Below the pieces are notes generated by a model. It was not told the DNA's origin and ran no database searches. It saw nothing but the letters and a program-made list of their open reading frames with translations. From NCBI GenBank assembly GCA_965153355.1, contig OZ231126.1:86986001-87050000 (forward strand): a stretch of 64,000 bases of DNA, written 5' to 3'. This DNA is from Flaccisagitta enflata (Eukaryota; Chaetognatha; Sagittoidea; Aphragmophora). How positions within the stretch are numbered: the stretch's first letter is position 1; each line of letters begins with the position of its first letter. The position numbers were made by a program, and so were the translations under genes. This document shows, in pieces, positions 48,797-62,370 of this stretch.

Positions 48797-50906
48797 TACT
48801 TCCAAATATCTTTCAATCGAGACCAATCAAAGGCTTTATGGTCAATCCGTTTAGAAGTTATGAAGAAAACAAGGTCATTCATGCAAAATATGGAAAGTAG
48901 CAATAACCTGTACCACTCTAGTAACTTAGACAAGCCATAACGTGGTTGTTTTTCAATTTAGCTACAAAAAATTGGTGACATTCGGAAAGCTCTTCAAAAG
49001 ATCTATCAAATGAGACCATCTACAGGTATTTTCTCACATTTGTATGAAAGTTATAAGCAAAACAAAGCCATTCTTGCAATAATAGGAAAAATACAACAAC
49101 CTGTACACTACTCTGTATTTGCACCTTGTACTTTAAACTAGGAGTACTGCCACTTTTATGACGGTTTCTGGTGGTCCAACCCATGTGTAATCCATGGCAA
49201 ATCAGTGCAAAAAATTTCCCAGAGCGCTTTTTGAAATATTCACATTTTTTACTTTCATGAAGTACAGGTCATTGAATTTTCCCATTTTTTGGACAATCAA
49301 CCTTGTTTTGCTTATAACTTTTAAACAAATCAAGCTAGAAATGCCAGATTGGTCCCATTTTAAAGATCTCTTCAAGATCTTTCCAACCGTCACCAATTTT
49401 TTGTAAATCCGTTCAAAAACAACTGAGATATAACTTGTCAAACATAAGCAATTTCATGGGGATTGTGGACAATTTTCCAGGTTGTGGAATTTTTCTCATT
49501 TTTGGAACAATTTACTTGTTTTGCTTGTAACTTTTGAACAAATTAAGCTAGAATTGCCAGATTGGTCCTATTTTAAAGAATTTTTAAAGCTCTTTCAAAC
49601 TGTCACAAATTTTTTGTGAATCCGTTAAGAAATGGCTGAGCTCTGACTTGTCAAACATGAGCAATATTACAGGGTGTTTCACGCGTTTTGAGGTTTAAAG
49701 AATCAACATAGCTTTTCTCCTAGAAAAGTTATTCCAATTCTGAAAAAAGGTCCGAATAGATCTTGAAGTGCAGTTTTTTTATGTCACCAATTTTTTGTAT
49801 CTGCGCTTTTAAATATGCCCACTATGTATGTTTGAAGAAAACAACCATATCCAGCATGCATCTTTAATCCGGATAATTATGGCAAAAAAAATGGAAACTA
49901 CTTGTTTGTTAGCGTTTCACATCCAAGCAATAAGAAAAACATAGCAAAATCCATGACCATCTTGAAGCTCTGTGAAAGATCTTTCTAATGAGACCTTGCT
50001 GGTTGTCATATCTCTATCCGTTTGGAAATGGCAAAAGAATGAAGACAGGTGATCAAGAATTTGGAAAGTCAGTAACACCTGATTTTCATGGGCTATCTTT
50101 ATTGTAATATAGAAATTGACCAAATTGAGTTGGAAATTTGTTCTTGGCTCCATTTTATAGAAAATTCATGGCTCTTTAATTTGCTCATGGACATCGAGTA
50201 GCTAAGACAGTCCTGAGTTCGTAATTGACAAAAACGAAAAGAGTAAAATCTCTCGATGGAAAAAAAATTGAAAGGAGCATCTTTTTCAATTTGTGATTTT
50301 TTTCTTTAATCTTTTGCCATTTCTAAATGAATTAAGCTACAATGTCCTGCAACGTCGCGTTTTGAAGATTTTTTTTGCGAAGCTTTTAAACAGTCATGGA
50401 TTTTTTGTAGTTCAGGCCAATAGTTGACCAGAAACTAGTACAAGAAGTTGTCCTTTTTTTTTTTACCATGGTTAGTTAACTGGATAATGTTGTTTACTTT
50501 AAACTCCCGTAGCTCCCAAGCTAAAAAACGCAAATACAAAAAATTGGTGACATAAAAAAACTGCACTTCAAGATCTATTCAGACCTTTTTTCAGAATTGG
50601 AATAGCTTTTCTAGGAGAAATGCTATGTTGATTCTTTAAACCTCAAAACGCGTGAAACACCCTGTATGATGATTTGGAGCGATTTTCCCACCATCTTTTT
50701 CAGTCTTATTTTGACTTTATATACCTCCTTCGCTCCTTACATCTGTTTAAAAGTCATTATGTGTATGTCAGTTTATCTGTTGTAGTCTGTCAGTCAGTCT
50801 GTTGGCCTTTGGAAAGGGCTGATTTGAAAATAGAGAGGGTTGATTAGAGGCTTGACAGTGCTGATTTGAAGCTTGGAAGGGCAGAATTGTCAATTGAGGT
50901 ATAATA

Positions 50907-52216
50907 GTCGCAAAAGCGTTAGATGATCAGCGGTACCCGTGCCCTGCCCAAGTAAGTTGTGATTAAGGCTGAGGGAGGGAGCAGGGCAGCGGCCCCAAAA
51001 GGGTCGATGACCTATGCTTTTACACATATGAGGAATTATCTCCTCCTTTTGGGCAGCGGCCCCGAAGGGGACGAAGTCTGTGCGTCCGTCCGTTCCCCCC
51101 CCCCCCGCCTTACCCTTGGCTTTGTCTCCTTTGGGGCCCAAATCCAAACTGTATGGCCCAAATCCGAGCAAAATGGTCAAAATCCGCCTAAAATTGGCCA
51201 AATCAAGGCAAAATGGCCTAAGACCAGGTAAAATGGGCCTTATCTGGCTAGAAAACCTGAATTCTGGTCCCTTAAACTTAGATTCTGGCTCCAAAAACCC
51301 ACATCCAAGCCTTAGAGACCCAGATCCTGACCTTTGGGACCCAGATTCTGACCTCCAAGACCTAGGTGCTGGCCTAAAAGACCTAAATCCTAGCCTCAGA
51401 GGACCAAATCCTGACCTCAGAAACTGAAATCCTTGCCTCTGAGACCAAGAAATTGGTCTCTGAGACCCAGATTCTGGCCTCAGAGACCCAGATCCTGCCT
51501 CAACTTAACCTACAAACTATACAAAAATGGCAAGGGTACCATTGTCCATATTCTGCCTTTTGTCAGTTCTCCTTGATATTCAATGAAAATTTGAATAACA
51601 GGGCATCCTGGACAGAAGGAAGGCAAACAGGACGGACGGACGGACAAACAGATGGACGGACGGACAGATTCCCCCTGTGTTCTACAGGACTTCGTCCCCT
51701 TCGGGGCCGCTGCCCTGCTCCCTCTCAACCTTCATCACTTCCTACTCAAGCAGGGCACGGGTACCGCTGACCACTTACTGCCTTTGGGCTGCTATCAGCA
51801 ATTGGGATTGGGGCCTTAGGGCTGGCATTTTGGGTGGGAATTTGGGCCTTGAGACTGGGATTTTGGCCTTGTGGCTAGGATTTAGGTCTTCAGGCTGGGA
51901 TTAGGGCCTTAGGCTGGGATTTGGGCCCTGCGTATAGGATTTGGACCTTGAGGTTAGGTTTTGGGCCTTGAGGCTTCGATTTGGGCCTCAAACTGGGATT
52001 TAGGTCTTGAGGCTGGAATTCGGGCCTCAAGGATGAGATTTTGGCCTCAAGAATAGGATTTGGGCCTCAAGGATAGGATTTGGACCTTGAGGCTGGGATT
52101 TGGGCCTCAAAGTAGGATTTGGGTTGGGGGGGGGACGGAGAAGGAGAGGAAGGAGGAGTAAATTCCCCATATGTATGAAAGCATAGGTCATCGACCCCTT
52201 CAGGGCTGCTGCCCAA
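50907..52216. mobile_element. F2 element (CCTATG subtype) with another F2 nested
   Basis: Left: GATCAGCGGTACCCGTGCCC, AGCAGGGCAGCGGCCCCAAAA, GATGACCTATGCTTTTACAC. Right: GAAAGCATAGGTCATCGACCC, GGGCTGCTGCCC. The nested one runs from 51050 (GGGCAGCGGCCCCGAAGGGG) to about 51790 with CTGTGTTCTACAGGACTTCG and GGGTACCGCTGACCACTTAC. Cargo units are CCCAGATCCTGGCCTCAGAGA-like and GGGATTTGGGCCTTGAGGCT. Confidence 0.78.
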
Positions 52217-52351
52217 AAGGGCTGAATTGAGGTATGATAAGGCTGAATCGAGGTTTGAGAAGGCTAAATTGAGGAGTAAGAAGGCTGACCAGAGGAGGGG
52301 GGATGAACAAATGGAAGGAACCAGGCGCTTAAGGGCAATGTGGTCAATAAT

Positions 52352-53010
52352 ACTTTATAGGTAGCGGTCCCTAAGGGGACAAACTCCTGTAAAACACAGT
52401 GGACTTTCGTTGGTCCATCCGTCCTTCCATCCATTTGTCTGTATTTTGGTCAACCCCATCAAGAATCTAGCCTCCTAGGCCTGGAATAAGCCCTCCAAGG
52501 CCTGAATTCTGCCCTCTCGAGCCTGAAATCTGCCCTCTCAGACCCATAATTTGCCCTCTCATGCTTTTGATTTGCCCTCTCAGGCATAGTATCTTCCCTC
52601 ACAGGCTTCAGATCTGCCAACTCAGGCCTAAAATCTGTCCTTGCAGGTTTCAAATCTGCCCTCTTAGGCCTGAAATCTGCCCTCTCAGGCCTCAAATCAG
52701 ACTTCTCAGGCCTCACATCAACCTCCAGAACTCAGATCTGCTATCTCAGGCCTCTAATTTGTTCCTGGCCTAAGATCAGCCCTTTCAGGCTTTCAATTTG
52801 CCCTGGCAGATTTACAATCACTTATCAATCATCTCAGGTCTCAAAGCAGCCATCTCAAGCCTCAGAATGAAGATAATGACAAATGGACTGACAGATGGAT
52901 GCATGAAAGTTCCCCTGTGTTTTACTGGACTTTATCCCCTTTGGGGCAGCTGCCCTGCTTCATCTCACTCCAACTCACAATCATGTAAAGCAGAGCAATG
53001 GGTATTGCTT
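52352..53010 (+). mobile_element. F2 element with mirrored cargo
   Basis: Left: GGTAGCGGTCCCTAAGGGG, CTCCTGTAAAACACAGTGG, CTTTCGTTGG. Right (52908-53000): AAAGTTCCCCTGTGTTTTAC, GGGGCAGCTGCCCTGC, AGAGCAATGGGTATTGCT. Its cargo at 52450-52870 recurs inverted at 53015-53400, just beyond the right end. Confidence 0.78.
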
Positions 53011-54284
53011 GAGATGGGTGCTTTGAGACCTGAGATGAATAATTAATGATTGTAAGTCTGCCAGGGCAAATTGAAAGCCTAAGAGGGCTGATCTTAGGCC
53101 AGGAACAGATTAGAGGCCTGAGATAGCAGATCTGAGTTATGGAGGTTGATGTGAGGCCTGAGAAATCAGATTTGAGGCCTGAGAGGGCAGATTTCAGGCC
53201 TAAGAGGGCAGATTTGAAACCTGTGAGGACAAATTTTAGGCCTGAGTTGGCAGATTTGAAGCCTGTGAGGGAAGATACTATGCCTAAGAGGGCAAATTAT
53301 AGGTCTGAGAGGGCAGATTTCAGGCTTGAGAGGGTAGAATTCAAGCCTTGGAGGGCTTATTCCAGGCCTAGAAGGCTAGATTCTTGATTCTTGAGGGCTT
53401 ATAGACCAACTGACAGACCAATAGATGAACTGACATATATATAATGAATTTTATACTGATGTAAGGAGCGAAGAAGGCATCTAAAGTCAAAATAAGACTG
53501 TGAAAAAGGTGGTGGGAAAAATTGCTTCAAATCACCATGATATTGCTCATGTTTGACAAATCAAAACTCAGCCATTTCTTAACGGATTCACAAAAAATTT
53601 GTGACAGATTGAAATAGCTTCAAAAGTTCTTTAAAATGGGACCAATCTGGCAATTCTAGCTTGATTTGATTAAAAGTTACAAGCAAAACAAGTAAATTGT
53701 TCCAAAAATGAGAAAAATTCCACAACCTGGAAACTTGTCCACAATCCCCATGAAATTGCTTATATTTGACAAGTTATATCTCAGTTGTTTTTGAACGGAT
53801 TTACAAAAAATCGGTGACGGTTGGAAAGATCTTGAAGAGATCTTTAAAATGAGACCAATCTGGCATTTCTAGCTCGATTTGTTTATAAGTTATAAGCAAA
53901 ACAAGGTTGATTGTCAAAAAAATGAGAAATTCAATGACCTGTACTTCATGAAATTAAAAAATGTGAATATTTCAAAAAGCGCTCTGGGAAATTTTTTGCA
54001 CTCATTTGCCATGGATTACACATGGGTTGGACCACCAGAAACCGTCATAAAAGTGGCAGTACTCCTAGTTTAAAGTACAAGGTGCAAATACAGAGTAGTG
54101 ATGTACTTTATGATGGTAAAAAAATGAGATTTAAAAAAAAAGCGCCATACATATTATTTTGCAATCTTTTGCAATGGACTTGTGCATCATATGGGCATCT
54201 AAAACTGAAAAAAAAGTTGCAGTATTCTTAAAACGAACATGAAGGTATGGATTCAGAGCAGTGTGGAGGGAAGCCATATCTGTA

Positions 54285-56822
54285 AAACGGCTAGGATTCA
54301 TGATCAAATTTTTTACCACAAAATGCACCTATAGGTGTATTATGTTGTTTAAGGTTTTGGAGCCATTCCAACAAATTCATTTTTTTTTGTCCAAAAATTT
54401 TTTTTTCAGTTTTTGGCTGATTTTGACCACAAAAATTACACTAAAAAAATATTCTTTCATGTGTATATTAGTTAGATGTGTTAACACAAATTTCATTTTT
54501 TGTTGGGGATTTTCCGCCAATTTTTGTGGCTATGGCACCCAAAACTCAAAAAACACAAAAAGTGGGATATTTCCTAAGATTTTCAATAAAATCCCTTGAT
54601 TTTTGGTGTGGTAGTAGTTTTAGGATTCACTAATAAGTGTGCAAAATTTCAGCTCTTAAAATGAATTTTTGATACAGTTATGAAATTTTAAATTTTTCAC
54701 AAAATGCAATGTAGGACGATTTTTGGTCAAAATTTTTTTTTTCAAATAGAAAATTTTGCCAATTGTTATTTTTTGATAAGATAAATAACAAATTATGAGT
54801 TTCTAAAAATTTTTTTGAACTAGCCCTCTTATTAAACAAATTTTTTTCTCAAAATTTGTGAAAATGGCCCATTTTTTGAAGTTGAATAAAAACTGTTCCT
54901 GTCATCCGATCATCTTCATTTTTGGTGGAGATGTTACCTGTTATCTACCCTAACTTCACCTAAAATTTGAGCTCACTGCGACTAGCGACAAGCATCAACA
55001 ATCACAGATCAAGGACAGTGTCAATGACTGCGTCAATGATGGCGACAGCTGCGGCGACAGCTGCGGCGACAGCTGCGGCGACAGCTGCGGCGACAGCTGC
55101 GGCGACTGCGGCGGCGACAGCTGTGGCGACAGCTATGGGGACCGCTGTGGCAACAATTACGGCGAAACATATGGAAACAGCAACGGCGATAGCAGCGGCG
55201 ACACCAAAAACACCGATGATATTGGAACTATATCAATAATGACAATGACAATGACAACAACAGCAATAAAATAGGCGATACCAGCAACAACGACAATGAC
55301 AACAACAATGACAACATCATATTATTGGAATTGTTTTGGGACTATTAGGATCTAAAAACAAACTAAAATCTATCAACTTGTGAATACGTGAAGAAATCAA
55401 ACACTATCTTACGTTTAAGGTTTTTGTACTAATAGCAACCATTTGTTTGGACCCCTTAGGGGTCTGTGTTGGTTGCTTTACATTATATTATTATATTATA
55501 TTATATTAACAGTTGCGGAGATATTGATGTTCAAAGTTAATTTGTCAGAGTAAAATCAGCAAAATTGGCATTTTGGCCATTTTCGAACTTTTCTAAAATT
55601 GTATTTTTTCCTTCACACACCTCCATTTTGGCTGAAGTTACTTATTTTTATGCATATATTCATATTGCAAAATTTCACACTTGTCAGTCAAGCCGTTTTA
55701 CAGTTATGGTGGTCCAAAGTTTCAAAAAATGCAAATTTTTCAATCAAATCTTAGGCGGAAAAATCAGCGAAATTTTTTCAAAAAATGGTCTCCAAAGGGG
55801 GGGTCCAAAAAATTAGAAATTATTTTATTTTCCCAACTCAAAAACCCTGATGAAAACTTTTTTTTCAATTTTTTTGAAAAATTTTCACAGTAGTTTTTGT
55901 TGAAAAATTTGCATTTTTTGAAACTTTGGACCACCATAACTGTAAAACGGCTTGACTGACAAGTGTGAAATTTTGCAATATGAATATATGCATAAAAATG
56001 AGTAACTTCAGCCAAAATGGAGGTGTGTGAAGGAAAAAATACAATTTTAGAAAAGCTCAAAAATGGCAAAAATGCAAATTTTGGTGATTTTGCTCTGACA
56101 AAGTAACTTTGAACGTCAATATCTCCCCAACCGTTAGTCGCAGTGAGCTCAAATTTTAGGTGAAGTTAGGGTAGATAACAGGTAACAACTCCACCAAAAA
56201 TGAAGATGATCGGATGACAAGAACAGTTTTTATTCAACTTCAAAAAATGGGTCATTTTCACAAATTTTGAGAAAAAAATTTGTTTAATAAGAGGGCTAGT
56301 TCAAAAAAATTTTTAGAAACTCATAATTTGTTATTTATTTTATCAAAAAATAACTATTGGCAAAATTTTTTATTTGAAAAAAAAATTTTGACCAAAAATC
56401 GTCCTACATTGCATTTTGTGAAAAATTTAAAATTTCATAACAGTATCAAAAATTCATTTAAAGAACTGAAATTTTGCACACTTATTAGTGAATCCCAAAA
56501 CTACTACCACACCAAAAATCAAGGGATTTTATTGAAAATCTTAGGAAATATCCCACTTTTTGTGTTTTTTGAGTTTTGGGTGCCATAGCCACAAAAATTG
56601 GCGGAAAATCCCCAACAAAAAATGAAATTTGTGTTAACGCATCTAACTAATATAGACATGAAAGAATATTTTTTTAGTGTAATTTTTGTGGTCAAAATCA
56701 GCCAAAAACTGAAAAAAAAATTTTTGGACAAAATAAAATGAATTTGTTAGAATAGCTCCAAAACCTTAAACAACATAATACACCTATAGGTGCATTTTGT
56801 GGTAAAAAATTTGATCATGTAG
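54285..56822. repeat. 2.5-kb palindrome next to the nested set
   Basis: 54285-54980 pairs with 56135-56822 and 55508-55880 with 55885-56140; the axis is near 55880. The ACCTATAGGTG box at 54329 and 56783 is shared. The left arm has a one-sided insertion (54982-55508). Open frames (54261, 56280, 56519) are mirror-image AT-rich translations with no family resemblance. Confidence 0.9.
54982..55508 (+). repeat. One-sided insertion with (GCGACAGCT)n and ATTAT repeats
   Basis: Present in the left palindrome arm but absent from the right. Contains six to eight GCGACAGCTGCG dodecamers (55036-55140), ACAACGACAATG-type repeats, the hairpin GACCCCTTAGGGGTC (55450-55464) and a terminal TATTATATTATATTA. 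A TA flanks both sides, but no inverted ends are visible. The 90-residue Ala/Thr frame across it is a repeat translation. Confidence 0.7.
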
Positions 56823-57161
56823 AATCTTGTAAATATCTCAGATTATTGCATCATTCCACAAGGTTGATGCAATATTGCATCATTCTTAACAAGCTAAGCC
56901 GCATGTGGACGCATCGTTGTACCCCCGGGGTACTTGTTTGGTCGTAAGCGCGCAATGAAATACGTCATTCATTGGTTTCACTTTCTCTTCATGTCTTTGG
57001 CATTGACGGATGTATCATTGCTCTTGGCCACATGCCTGAGTGGCCCTTTTAATTGTTGCCCCTTACCAAACTCCTATATAAAAGAGAGGCCCTCGTACAT
57101 GAGACTGAAGAGGAATCGCTCAAATGGAAATTCTCAGCTTATGTCGCTGTATTATTGAAAG
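56823..57161. other. Unassigned, with a TATATAAAAG box
   Basis: TATTGCATCATT repeats (56850-56885) and CCTATATAAAAGAGAGG at 57065-57081, which could be a core promoter. A 74-residue frame (56934-57158) has a hydrophobic start but no family. Confidence 0.35.
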
Positions 57162-58003
57162 TACCAGTAATGGCGGCTGTCGCCGTGAGGAAAAAAGTCG
57201 TGAGCATTGGTCATTTTTCACCATGCTTTTATCTTCAGTCATTGAAATCTTTTTATTTGTTAGATCAAATCAAAAGCAATTGTATGTGTTGATTGCACTG
57301 AAAATCAGATAAAAATAGGACTGAGCCAAATGAGCTAGATGAGCTAAAATATTTAAAATAATTCAACCAGACAACCAGCTTTGCTCACTGATATGCTTTC
57401 TTGTATTTGCATGCTTAAGTCAAAACATTGATTTATTATTCCTATTCAAAATCAGAGAAAAAGAGCAAGCTAAATGAGCTAAATGAGCTAGAATACTTAA
57501 AAACGACCTCACAGATAAGCAGCTCTGCTCACTGACATGTTTTTTTATTTGCTTGCTTAAAAAAGTTTGAAAATATTTATTCACTTATCGTATTTGAAAT
57601 CAGAAAGCATAAACTGAGCTAAGTGAGCTAAATGAGCTAAAATGCTCAAAAACGCCCTCATAGATGAGCAGCTGTGCTAATTAACATGTTCTTTTTGTAT
57701 TTGCATGCTCAAGTAAACATAAATACACTCCTCTATTGATCCTACAAAATATCATAAATAATCGAAAAAAATTTCATTTGAATTTTTTTGTAAATAAATC
57801 TTTAAAAAATAATAGCGCGAAAGATATTTGTTGAAGAGCATTCTGCTTGACGCCAAATGAAAGAGAATTAATTTACCCCATCAATATCATTGGAGGCCAC
57901 ATTCGGTCGGTGGAGATTCACAACTTTCCCATAAGAAAATGAAAACCCTGTTTCTCTCGAACATGTCAAAAACTCAAAGACTGACTTAGACTTTTTCCCT
58001 GAT
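57162..58003 (+). mobile_element. F3 repeat copy B
   Basis: Same layout as copy A. The terminal stem is decayed (ACTCAAAGACTGACTTAGAC), with paired arms no longer fully complementary. Confidence 0.88.
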
Positions 58004-58022
58004 TATCTAATATAGGATCCTT

Positions 58023-58856
58023 TTACCAGTAATGGCGGCTGTCGCCGTGAGGAAAAAAGTCGTAAGCATTGGTCACTTTTCACCATCTTCAGTCACTGAA
58101 ATTTTGTTAGATCAAATCAAAAGCAATTGTATGTATTGACTGCACTCAAAATCAAAGAAAAATAGGACTGAGCCAAATGAGCTAGATGAGCTAAAATAAT
58201 CAAAATGATTCAACCAGGCAACCAGCTTTGCTCACTGACATGCTTTCTTGTATTTGCATGCTTAAATCAAAACATTAATTTATTTATCCTGTTTAAAATC
58301 AGAGAAAAAGCACAAGCTAAATGAGCTAAATGAGCTAGAATACTTGAAAACGCCTTCACAGATGAGCAGCTCTGCTCACTGACATGTTTTTTTATTTGCT
58401 TGCTTAAACAAGTTTAAAAATATTCATTCATTTATTATATTTGAAATCAGAAAGAACAGACTGAGCTAAGTTAGCTAAATGAGCTGAAATGCTCAAAAAC
58501 GCCCTCACAGATGAGCAGCTGTGCTCAGAAACATGTTTTCTTGTATTTGTATGCTCAAACAAACATAAATACACTCTTTTATTGATCCTACACAAAATCG
58601 TAAAAAATCAAAAAAAATTTCATTCAAATTTTTCATAAATAAATCTTTAAAAAATCATAGCGCGAAAAATATTTGTCGTAGAGCATTCTGCTTGGCGCCA
58701 AATGAAAGAGAATTATCAAATTTACTTACCCTATCAATTTCATTGGAGGCCCCCATCGGTCGGTGGAGATGCTCAACTTCCGCATAAGAAAATGAAAACC
58801 CTGTTTCTCTCAAATATGTCAAAAAGTCGAAGACTGACTTCGACTTTTTTCCCGAC
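58023..58856 (+). mobile_element. F3 repeat copy C
   Basis: Directly follows copy B with ~19 bp between. The terminal stem GTCGAAGACTGACTTCGAC is perfect, as in copy A. Contains GGCCCCCATCGGTCGGTGGAG near 58750, shared with copy B but not A. Confidence 0.88.
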
Positions 58857-58934
58857 AACCAATTGTCTCTCTGTGTTGATTTTTCTTTGAGTTGCGTTCT
58901 TTCATTCATTTTTCCTTTCATTTTTTCTTTCATT

Positions 58935-58992
58935 TATTCTTTCTTTCTTTCTTTCTTTCTTTTTTTCTTTCTTTCTTTCTTTCTTTTTTTTT

Positions 58993-59080
<88 letters not shown>

Positions 59081-59128
59081 TTTCTTTCTTCTATCTCTCT
59101 TTCTATCTTTCTTTCTTTCTTTCTTTTT
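58935..59128 (+). repeat. (TTTC)n array
   Basis: About 45 TTTC units, reaching into the start of an F1-like left end. Confidence 0.97.
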
Positions 59129-59290
59129 ATTCGCCTCAACGCGACTCTAAAAGCTGCTATGTCGTAAAGTACTCTAGGTACTACAGGTACTTCAGAGTAC
59201 TTAGGGTACTTTAGGGTACTTTAGGCTACTTTAGGTACTTCAGGGTATTTTAGGGAACTTTAGGGTACTTTAGGCACTTAAGCACCTGGC
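59124..59290 (+). mobile_element. F1 left end with (TACTTTAGGG)n
   Basis: TTTTTATTCGCCTCAACGCGACTCTAAAAGCTGCTATGTCG resembles a degraded F1 hairpin and spacer, followed by about 12 units of TACTTTAGGG (59165-59280). A possible far end, CACGCGACTAAGG...GACCTTGTT, is at 60937-60964, which would make a 1.8-kb element with other insertions inside. Confidence 0.5.
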
Positions 59291-59616
59291 AATCTGTAAT
59301 AGAAAAATGTGAGATTAATACCCAAGCAATACCTGAGCATATCCGAGCATACCAAAGAAATACCCTAGCAATACCCAAGTAAAGATCATCGACACTAGCT
59401 AAAAACGAATTAGTTATCAAAAGTTTCGTTTCCCTTAAATGTCTTCTTATAAGTTTCGACATCGTCACTGCTAAATGTCATTGCTGTTATGCTACTTCCG
59501 TTTCGTTTCTGCATTGTGCAGCAGACTGTAAAACATGTTTTTTTTTTAGATATGGTTCCCTCTCAGTCTCAGTCGACATATGTCACTGATATATGCTTCG
59601 AGAATTAACACAGGAT

Positions 59617-59857
59617 GTATGAATGAATGAATGAGTAAATGAACAAATGAGTGAATGAATGAATGAATGAGTGAATGAATGAATGAATGAGTGAATGAAT
59701 GAATGAATGAAAGAATGAATGAATGAATGAATGAAAGAATGATAAGCTTGTAACATTTTTCCTTTTTGCGCATGTTTTAGAAGGATAGAAACAAACAGAC
59801 TAGGAGAGAATCTTGTCAGTGAGCAAGAAAAAAAATCATAGGTGATCCTGGATTGAG

Positions 59858-59942
<85 letters not shown>
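59617..59942 (+). repeat. (AATG)n and (GA)n arrays
   Basis: (AATG)n at 59617-59742 and (GA)n at 59864-59940, separated by 120 bp. Confidence 0.97.
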
Positions 59943-59943
<1 letters not shown>

Positions 59944-59949
59944 GAATAT

Positions 59950-60364
59950 AACAAGGCCAACACCTATAAGTCGCGTGCGAGACTTACTGACTTAGAATGA
60001 CTTAGAAAGACTTAGAATGCCTGAGAATGACTAAGAATGACTTAGAATGACTTAGAATGACTTAGAATGACTTAGAATGACTTAGAATGACTTAGAATGA
60101 CTTAAAATGACTTAAAATGACTTAAAATGACCAAAAATGATGAAATGACCTAATGACCAAAAATGACTTAAAGTGCTTTAAAATGACTTAAAATGGCTTA
60201 GAATGACATAGAATGACTTAGAATGCCTTAAAATTACTTAGAATGACTAAAAATGACTAAAAGAAATAAAAGTGATAAAAAAAGTAAAGTGTGACAGACC
60301 GACCGACAGACCGACAGACCGACGGACAAAGCGGGTTGTAGAGTCGCGTGCACGCGACTAAAAA
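59950..60364 (-). mobile_element. F1 element with (AATGACTTAGA)n cargo
   Basis: AACAAGGCCAACACCTATAAGTCGCGTGCG start, a decamer array 59990-60260, an AAAAAAAGTAAAGTGTGACAG box, GACC box, GGGTTGTAG and the perfect palindrome AGTCGCGTGCACGCGACT before AAAAA. Ends and cargo match those of 5810-7225. Confidence 0.9.
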
Positions 60365-60524
60365 TTGAAAAATGAAAAGTCTGTCTCACTCTCTCTCTTT
60401 CTTTTTCTTTACCTTTTCCTTTGTCTGTCAGTCAGTAGGTGGTGACGGTTTTTGACCATGATGTCGAGTGAGCGACACCATGGGGTGTGACTGTCGATTC
60501 CGACAGTCACGACATAGGTTCTCC

Positions 60525-60716
60525 CAACTCTATACCCAAGCAATACCCAAGCAATACCCGAGCAATACTGAGCATACCCAAGCGATACCAAAGTAATACC
60601 AAAGTTATTCCGGGGCATACCCAAGCATACCCAAGCAATACCCTAGCAATACCCAAGCAATACCCAAGCAATACCTGAGCAATACCCGAGCATACCCTAA
60701 CATACCCGAGTATACC
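60525..60716 (+). repeat. (AATACCCAAGC)n minisatellite
   Basis: About 17 units of 11 bp; a shorter block of the same unit is at 59318-59390. Confidence 0.93.
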
Positions 60717-61062
60717 CCGGGTTTTAATCTCACCTTGGATTACGTGGTGTTAAGGGACTTTAAATTGAGGTAATTATAGGAAATATTTGGAAATAATGGG
60801 TAATTATAGGTGATTATAGATGATTATTGGTTATTTTATGTAATTGTAGGTGATTAGGTATTTACAGGTAGTATAGGAAGATATAGGTACTTACAGTTAT
60901 CTTCATTATCTTTATTACCTTAATTACCCTTACTACCACGCGACTAAGGTTTGTTGACCTTGTTCTTTCTTCTCTCTTTCTTTCTTTCTTTCTGTCTTTC
61001 CTTCTTTCTTTTCCAACATTTTCTCTCTGGCAATCTGTCTGTCTGTCCCTTTCTTTCTCTTT

Positions 61063-61905
<843 letters not shown>

Positions 61906-62370
61906 AACAAGGCCATTACCTCTAAGCAGGGGCACATATAGTTCTATAAGCTTTGATTATTTCTCCCCCCCCCCTTTGATTTTCTTCCCCGCATCGCGTT
62001 ACTAAATCAATGATTTTCTTCCCCATAAAGCAATAAAACAGTGTGGTAAAGGTTCAAATAGTTATTTTTTCCCAAAATTTTCTTTTTTTTCTTTTTTTCT
62101 CCTTCCCTTTCCTTCCCTTTCTCCAAACCCAAATTTGATTATTTCCCCCCCACCACCGGGGGGGGGGGGAATACAGAACAATATGCAGGGCTGCCTCTAA
62201 GTCGAGTGCGGTTGTCAAGACCAGAAGACTAATAATAAAATGACTTAAAATGACTTAAAACGACGTAAAACGGCGAAAAAAGCTAAGCATTGCCGATAGA
62301 TCAACAAACCGATGGACCAACAGACAGACGAACAGAGCGGGTCATAGAGTGGCGTGCACGCGACTAAAAA
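61906..62370 (-). mobile_element. F1 element, partly degenerate
   Basis: AACAAGGCCATTACCTCTAAG start, a second GCTGCCTCTAAGTCGAGTGCG at 62189-62209, short AATGACTTAAA cargo, AAAAAAGCTAAGCATTGCCG, GACCAACAGAC box, GGGTCATAG and AGTGGCGTGCACGCGACTAAAAA. Contains C-runs (61967-61976, 62143-62150) and a G-run (62158-62170). Confidence 0.75.

Larger units (their letters stand above)
43985..54260. repeat. Nested long palindromes
   Basis: The outer arms 43985-44125 and 54112-54255 are inverted copies (ending in ACACTGCTCTGAATCCATAC and its complement). Two inner palindromes lie between them: 44130-44570 with 48076-49110, and 49115-50730 with 53440-54110. The cores of both are F1 and F2 elements. 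Arms carry many point differences and one-sided insertions (F2 at 44660, Tc1 at 48191). The right arm of palindrome 2 lacks most of 49680-50640. No genes: frames here are short and unrecognised. Confidence 0.88.

Noticed and set aside
54967-55239. Ala/Thr-rich 90-residue frame
   Set aside because: Made by GCGACAGCTGCG dodecamers inside a one-sided insertion.
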